Below, one piece after another: positions 59,913 to 64,000 of a stretch of 64,000 nucleotides of DNA (position 1 is its first letter; each line of letters opens with the position of its first letter). A program made the translations under genes and the position numbers. Source of the stretch: Antedon bifida (lineage: Eukaryota; Echinodermata; Crinoidea; Comatulida; Antedonidae); assembly GCA_963402885.1 (NCBI GenBank), contig OY727098.1:25210417-25274416 (forward strand), in the 5' to 3' direction. The notes beneath the pieces are model-generated. The model was not told the origin of the DNA. It was given only the letters and a program-made list of their open reading frames with translations, and searched no databases.

Positions 59913-60059
59913 ATCTGTGTTCCGATGTCCGCTAATCGTGTATACAGGAGGATAGGCATTCCTTTATTATTATTATTATTATTATCATATTCATAATTGT
60001 GTGTGATTAAATTGAAATTATTAATAATCGTGATTATTATAAACCTTAGCAGAATCAGC

Positions 60060-60177
60060 TAAAGCTCTGTCTACATTATCAAACCAGTTTGACAAAAAAA
60101 ACTGTCATGTGCCCAAATATGGTAGTGATATGCTTAAATATGGTAGTGATATGACATCATCATGTCCATGTATACAA
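60060..60177. mobile_element. MITE family A, copy 4, right-truncated
   Basis: The left end AGCTCTGTCTACATTATCAA is intact and preceded by TAA. The interior has two AAATATGGTAGTGATATG units and ATGACATCATCATGTCCATG as in copy 1. The right inverted terminus is missing. Confidence 0.75.
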
Positions 60178-61164
60178 ATTACGTCAGAGTAGGACAAATG
60201 TCTGACCAATTTGAATTAGCCTAAGTTTGAGTTTATTTTAATATTTAAAATTATTTATTTTATATAGTTCATGTTTAAGTTATGTTTTTGTTTTTTTAGT
60301 TTCTAACTTGTTCTTATCATTCACACACGACCATAATAAAAACTAAATGAAAAACTATTAAATGTCGATGCTGTATTTTCATGAATAATAAAGGTTTATT
60401 TATACTAGCTTGTTACTCTGTACTTTGTATAATACAATCTTGTTTTGCACGGAAGAGTTGCTGATTTGGTTGCGAGCTTGAAAATAGTATCTATATTCCT
60501 ACTGTATACCATTGTATACCATTTTCAGCCCTTTTAACTAACACAATTGGCACTCTTTTGATTATAATACAAAATAGACTCAGTACACAAAATGATATCT
60601 TTTCCACATACCACAATATATTCTCATAATCATTTTCGTTCTGCTTCAACAAGAAAGGAAGGTCATTGTTATATTGCAAAAAAATAAACCAGAGATTTAT
60701 TTTACGGTCGAAAAATTCATGAAATAATAGAATTCAAAAGCGAATTGTTCACGGAAAACTGTCACGTTTAATAGGAACCGTGATGTCAAAGCACAAACGT
60801 CTCTCTATATTATTTACTTAGAAGTGGAATAAAATAGAATAAAAGTAAGTTACTTATGTAAGTAGTTATTTTATACATAATTTTTAATCATACATGCTTA
60901 TTATACATTATACATGTACATTATTCTCGTCTAGCCATAATCACTACCAGTGGCTTACTGTCGGTATGTAGGCTCAAAGATATAGCTAATGTATATCCTA
61001 GATATGTTTAGCTTTATACACGCCCTACACAATTATCATGTCACATGCTATAGAAACGGTTAATGTGTGAATTGAAAGATGGTACGCTAGTTATAACATT
61101 TTGTTAACATCTACTTCCACTCGTCTCAGGCAAAACAGTTATAAGATTCGAACATTGGCATATT

Positions 61165-61390
61165 TGGCTATTACAGGCCATCCTATCACCCGATTTCTAT
61201 CTATTTTCGATGTATCATAGGAATATTTGGTAATACAGCATCTCATTTATATCACATGTTGTGCCTGTATCATGTAAGGTTAGGATACTACTAGATACAT
61301 GTGAAACACGTACGTGTGATGTTGTATTACCAAATATGATACTTCGGAAATAAATCGGCTGATCCTATTGGAAATACCATTGATTTCCGA
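61165..61390. repeat. Imperfect inverted repeat, about 220 bp
   Basis: GTATCATAGGAATATTTGGT with AATACAGCAT (from 61213) pairs with ATGTTGTATTACCAAATATG ATAC (to about 61342). CCCGATTTCTAT further out pairs loosely with AAATAAATCGG. The loop contains ACACGTACGTGT, a perfect palindrome at 61308-61319. It is probably an old fold-back MITE. Confidence 0.5.
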
Positions 61391-62166
61391 TCGCGTCGTC
61401 CTATCCATAAACTTTAAGAACTGTAGCCTCCCTTGATAGAGGTTTTCAATTGTTTCTGTCTTTGTGTGCGAAATAAGTCGAATCAATTATAGGTCTACTA
61501 CTAGCGTGGTAAACGACATACACACACAACTGGATATGTTTAGATCAATATGGTGTGTTAAGTATGGGATATTGTCTTAGTCCAGTACTTTAAAGAAAGT
61601 CACGACATAAGCGAACTGATTGCTATCATTGTATCAACATGTGTTAGTTTACCGCACTTGAGTTATTTATATTTAGTATAAAATCTTTTATATATCTTTC
61701 TATTTTTTGACTTTGTATTATTACAAATCGTATTCGCATTTCACGGTCAAATAGATCACAGTAAATTGTATTTATTGTACAATCGAAGGTATGACCAACT
61801 GACTCCACTCCACGCATGACCAATCGCCATTTGTCTAATCTCGCTACAAACAACACTCTTACTACAAAATCAATGTAAAAAGTATAAGGACAAATATGCT
61901 GATTCACGACCATTTTTGTTATTTACAAATGATGACAAAACAGATAATTTGAAAAATATAAAACAGCAGTAAACTGGTCATGCTTCACCCAACCTCTCTT
62001 TCCACAATGTTCGAAGTAGCGATAGGCACATCTTAACGCACATTTTTATACAGCTCGATAATAAAGTATTGAATTAAACACTTGTGTCATCATTTGTGCA
62101 CGAAAACGCGCGTAGTGACCACGCAAAGTCACTACATTACGTTATTGTTTATTATTTCAGATAAAG

Positions 62167-64000
62167 ATGTCAGTTCAGGATAGATATTTTGAATTTATTG
62201 GCAATGGGAGTATAGCAGATATGGAGACGATGCTGAACACTGCCAATGATATTGGACTAGACGTGAACGCATTGGACGCCAATGGGCATAATGCTTATGT
62301 TATTGCAATAAATGAGGGATTTGATAGTAAGTAAAACAGTCAAATACATGTGTCCCTCTATCTAAATCCTACACTGGCAAACATTTGTTTTCTCAAACTG
62401 CAAGTTTGTCAAAAGAAAAGTTTTCCGAAGTTTGCTATAGTCTAGACCATCAGTTTACAAACTTAGGCAAACTGTTCGTAGAAGTGTACACTAGTAAACT
62501 CCGAGTTTGAAAACTAAAATTCAAAGTAGTATTATTAAGTATTATTAAGTATTAAAAGACTAGTTTTAGGTAAAACATTAACATGCCTACAATGTAAAGT
62601 GTTTCAATGTAAAGTGTTTTTGTTATTTTTATGAGTGCTTTTTACAACTTTTACCGAAAGTTTTCTAACCACATTTGGTCAAGCTTTTGTTCTGTATGTC
62701 AATATAAACCAAAAATAAACGATATTGTTGAGCGCAAATTTAACTCTCATTTAATTGGAGGCTCTTATATGCATGTTTTATGGTCAATAACTGTACATGT
62801 ATTCAATAATACTGAATACTGTTATTGTCTTTTAGTTATTGTCAAAGTTCTTCTGCGGTTTCGCGTCAAAATAGGCGATGCTCTTCTCTATGCCGTTGAA
62901 AACAACGCAGTAGAGGTCGTCAAGATGATATGTTCATACGCCATTACTTTACCTCAAAAAGTGAGTAAGCAGTAATCATTTTCTTAGTAATAATATTATC
63001 TTTTTAAGCATATTTTCTCCAAAAAAAGGCAATCAAGATTTCAAGTGTTTTTGTGTTGTAAAATTGCGTTTGGATTTCATTGTCAGTGAAGCGAAGTATG
63101 CCAATCATCTTTTATATTTGAGTGTATTCAACTATTATTTTGTAAACCAATGTTTAAATTATTTTGTCAAAGTAATCTAGGGTCTCTATAATACAAACCT
63201 CCTGGTTTACTGAGACCCCATTTCATTATTTTCTTAAACCTTTGTACATACTATTATTTTGTTTGTGGTTTGATGAATATATATTTGTATTAGGCCTAAA
63301 TTTGTTCGTTACATTTATAGAATCGTCAAGAAATTATCGACTGTCGGTGTTCAACTGACGAATTTCCAAAAATATCAACTCCTATCATCCAGGCAGCATT
63401 AAGAAATAACTTCACAGTTGTAAAGGTACTGTACTATAAAACAAACTTATCAGTAATGATTTGTTATAGGCCAACTGGCATTCGGTACTAACTATATCAT
63501 TTAGGCCTAATACACTATTAGAAATCTGCTAACCGTTAATTTTGAAATAAGCTTACAATTGTATTGTTATCTCTGGTTATGCTTTCAATAAATATATCTG
63601 CACTATTCAACATAACAAATCTGCTCGCTGTGTTACAATGCGGATTACAGACTCATCCAGAGGCCGCACAGGTTTCAGAAGGTAAGTAAGGACGGGTTTC
63701 TATGTTTTTTTAAAATCATTTATCGGCCTACTACTACTAGAGTTTGGTAAAAATGGTATGCGCTGCTTTACATACTGTTGGATCTACCGCTAAATATTAA
63801 CCAATGCCGTTATATTATTACATATTATATAGATCCTTCTTGAATACGGAGTTCGAATTCCAGATCCTAAAAAGGATTTAGAACATTTCACCGCTCCACC
63901 GGAAACATTGGAACGTTCAAAGGAAATGTTGATTGTATACCAGGCTCTGGCAAGTGATGCTTACATCACAGGTAGTAGCATTAACCCTATACAGGCAGCG
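62167..64000 (+). CDS. TRPC-type cation channel, N-terminal exons
   Basis: Four exons: 62167-62326, 62836-62960, 63321-63425 and 63833 to the window edge. Phases agree, giving 186 codons so far. The start is ATG at 62167, 6 nt after an acceptor (TTATTATTTCAG), so a leader exon lies upstream. The sequence is the ankyrin block of TRPC channels: VNALDANGHNAYVIAINEG, VKIGDALLYAVENNAVEVVK, STPIIQAALRNNFTVVKILL and YGVRIPDP. Then SKEMLIVYQALASDAYITGS corresponds to the TRPC segment SRLNIYKALASPSLIALSS. It is diverged from vertebrate TRPC1-7, so no number is given. Role: plasma-membrane Ca2+/Na+ entry downstream of phospholipase C. The six membrane helices and the TRP box are outside the window. Confidence 0.9.

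Larger units (their letters stand above)
58835..62158. other. Intergenic region between divergent genes
   Basis: It separates the unknown minus-strand gene from the TRPC gene and should hold both promoters and the leader exon(s) of TRPC. It contains a hAT-like palindrome (59391-59433), a LINE tail (about 59750-59912), ATT repeats (59964-59986), MITE family A copy 4 (60060-60177) and an imperfect inverted repeat (61165-61390). No coding exon was found. Confidence 0.55.

Overview
The window is a piece of an AT-rich animal nuclear genome. It has spliced genes with GT-AG introns, phase-consistent exons, SINE and LINE tails, and many MITE-like elements. The gene set (RNF220, a CLIP3/4-type protein, GRHPR, prefoldin 1, an atonal-superfamily bHLH, a TRPC channel) marks a bilaterian. 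The diverged but intact deuterostome-like proteins, the frequent AGGCCTA words and a SINE tail carrying a GGGACGTAAAGCCGTTGGTC-type segment suggest a marine invertebrate deuterostome, perhaps an echinoderm. That last step is inference.

Layout. 1-25.2 kb: minus-strand RNF220 with small coding exons spread over 20 kb of introns; its start is at 25052 and the RING-encoding 3' exons lie beyond the left edge. 25.2-27.2 kb: divergent intergenic or 5'-intron segment holding an 856-bp fold-back element built of GCGCAA palindromes. 27.3-40.6 kb: plus-strand CLIP3/4 orthologue, 11 coding exons, 636 codons, with three CAP-Gly domains behind an ankyrin-type N-terminus. 44.4-49.3 kb: complete minus-strand glyoxylate/hydroxypyruvate reductase (GRHPR), 8 coding exons, 321 codons. 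It sits head-to-head, 468 bp apart, with plus-strand PFDN1 (49.7-51.2 kb, 4 exons, 122 codons). 53.9-54.4 kb: intronless minus-strand bHLH gene with a TATA box. 57.0-58.8 kb: minus-strand long ORF of 622 codons, unrecognised, whose last 28 codons are repeated twice more downstream. 62.2 kb to the right edge: first four coding exons of a TRPC-type channel.

No operon logic links these genes. They are ordinary housekeeping, cytoskeletal, signalling and developmental genes. The unusual material is structural. The CLIP gene has two exons that can each supply the end of the first CAP-Gly domain, and an intronic array of 16 acceptor-like 30-mers. GRHPR has an exon present in three partial copies, one split by a retroelement. 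The unknown gene has an in-frame tandemly triplicated 3' end. There are also several transposon families with readable target-site duplications, and a 5S rRNA-like segment antisense to a CLIP intron. I see no sign of bacterial, viral or CRISPR content.
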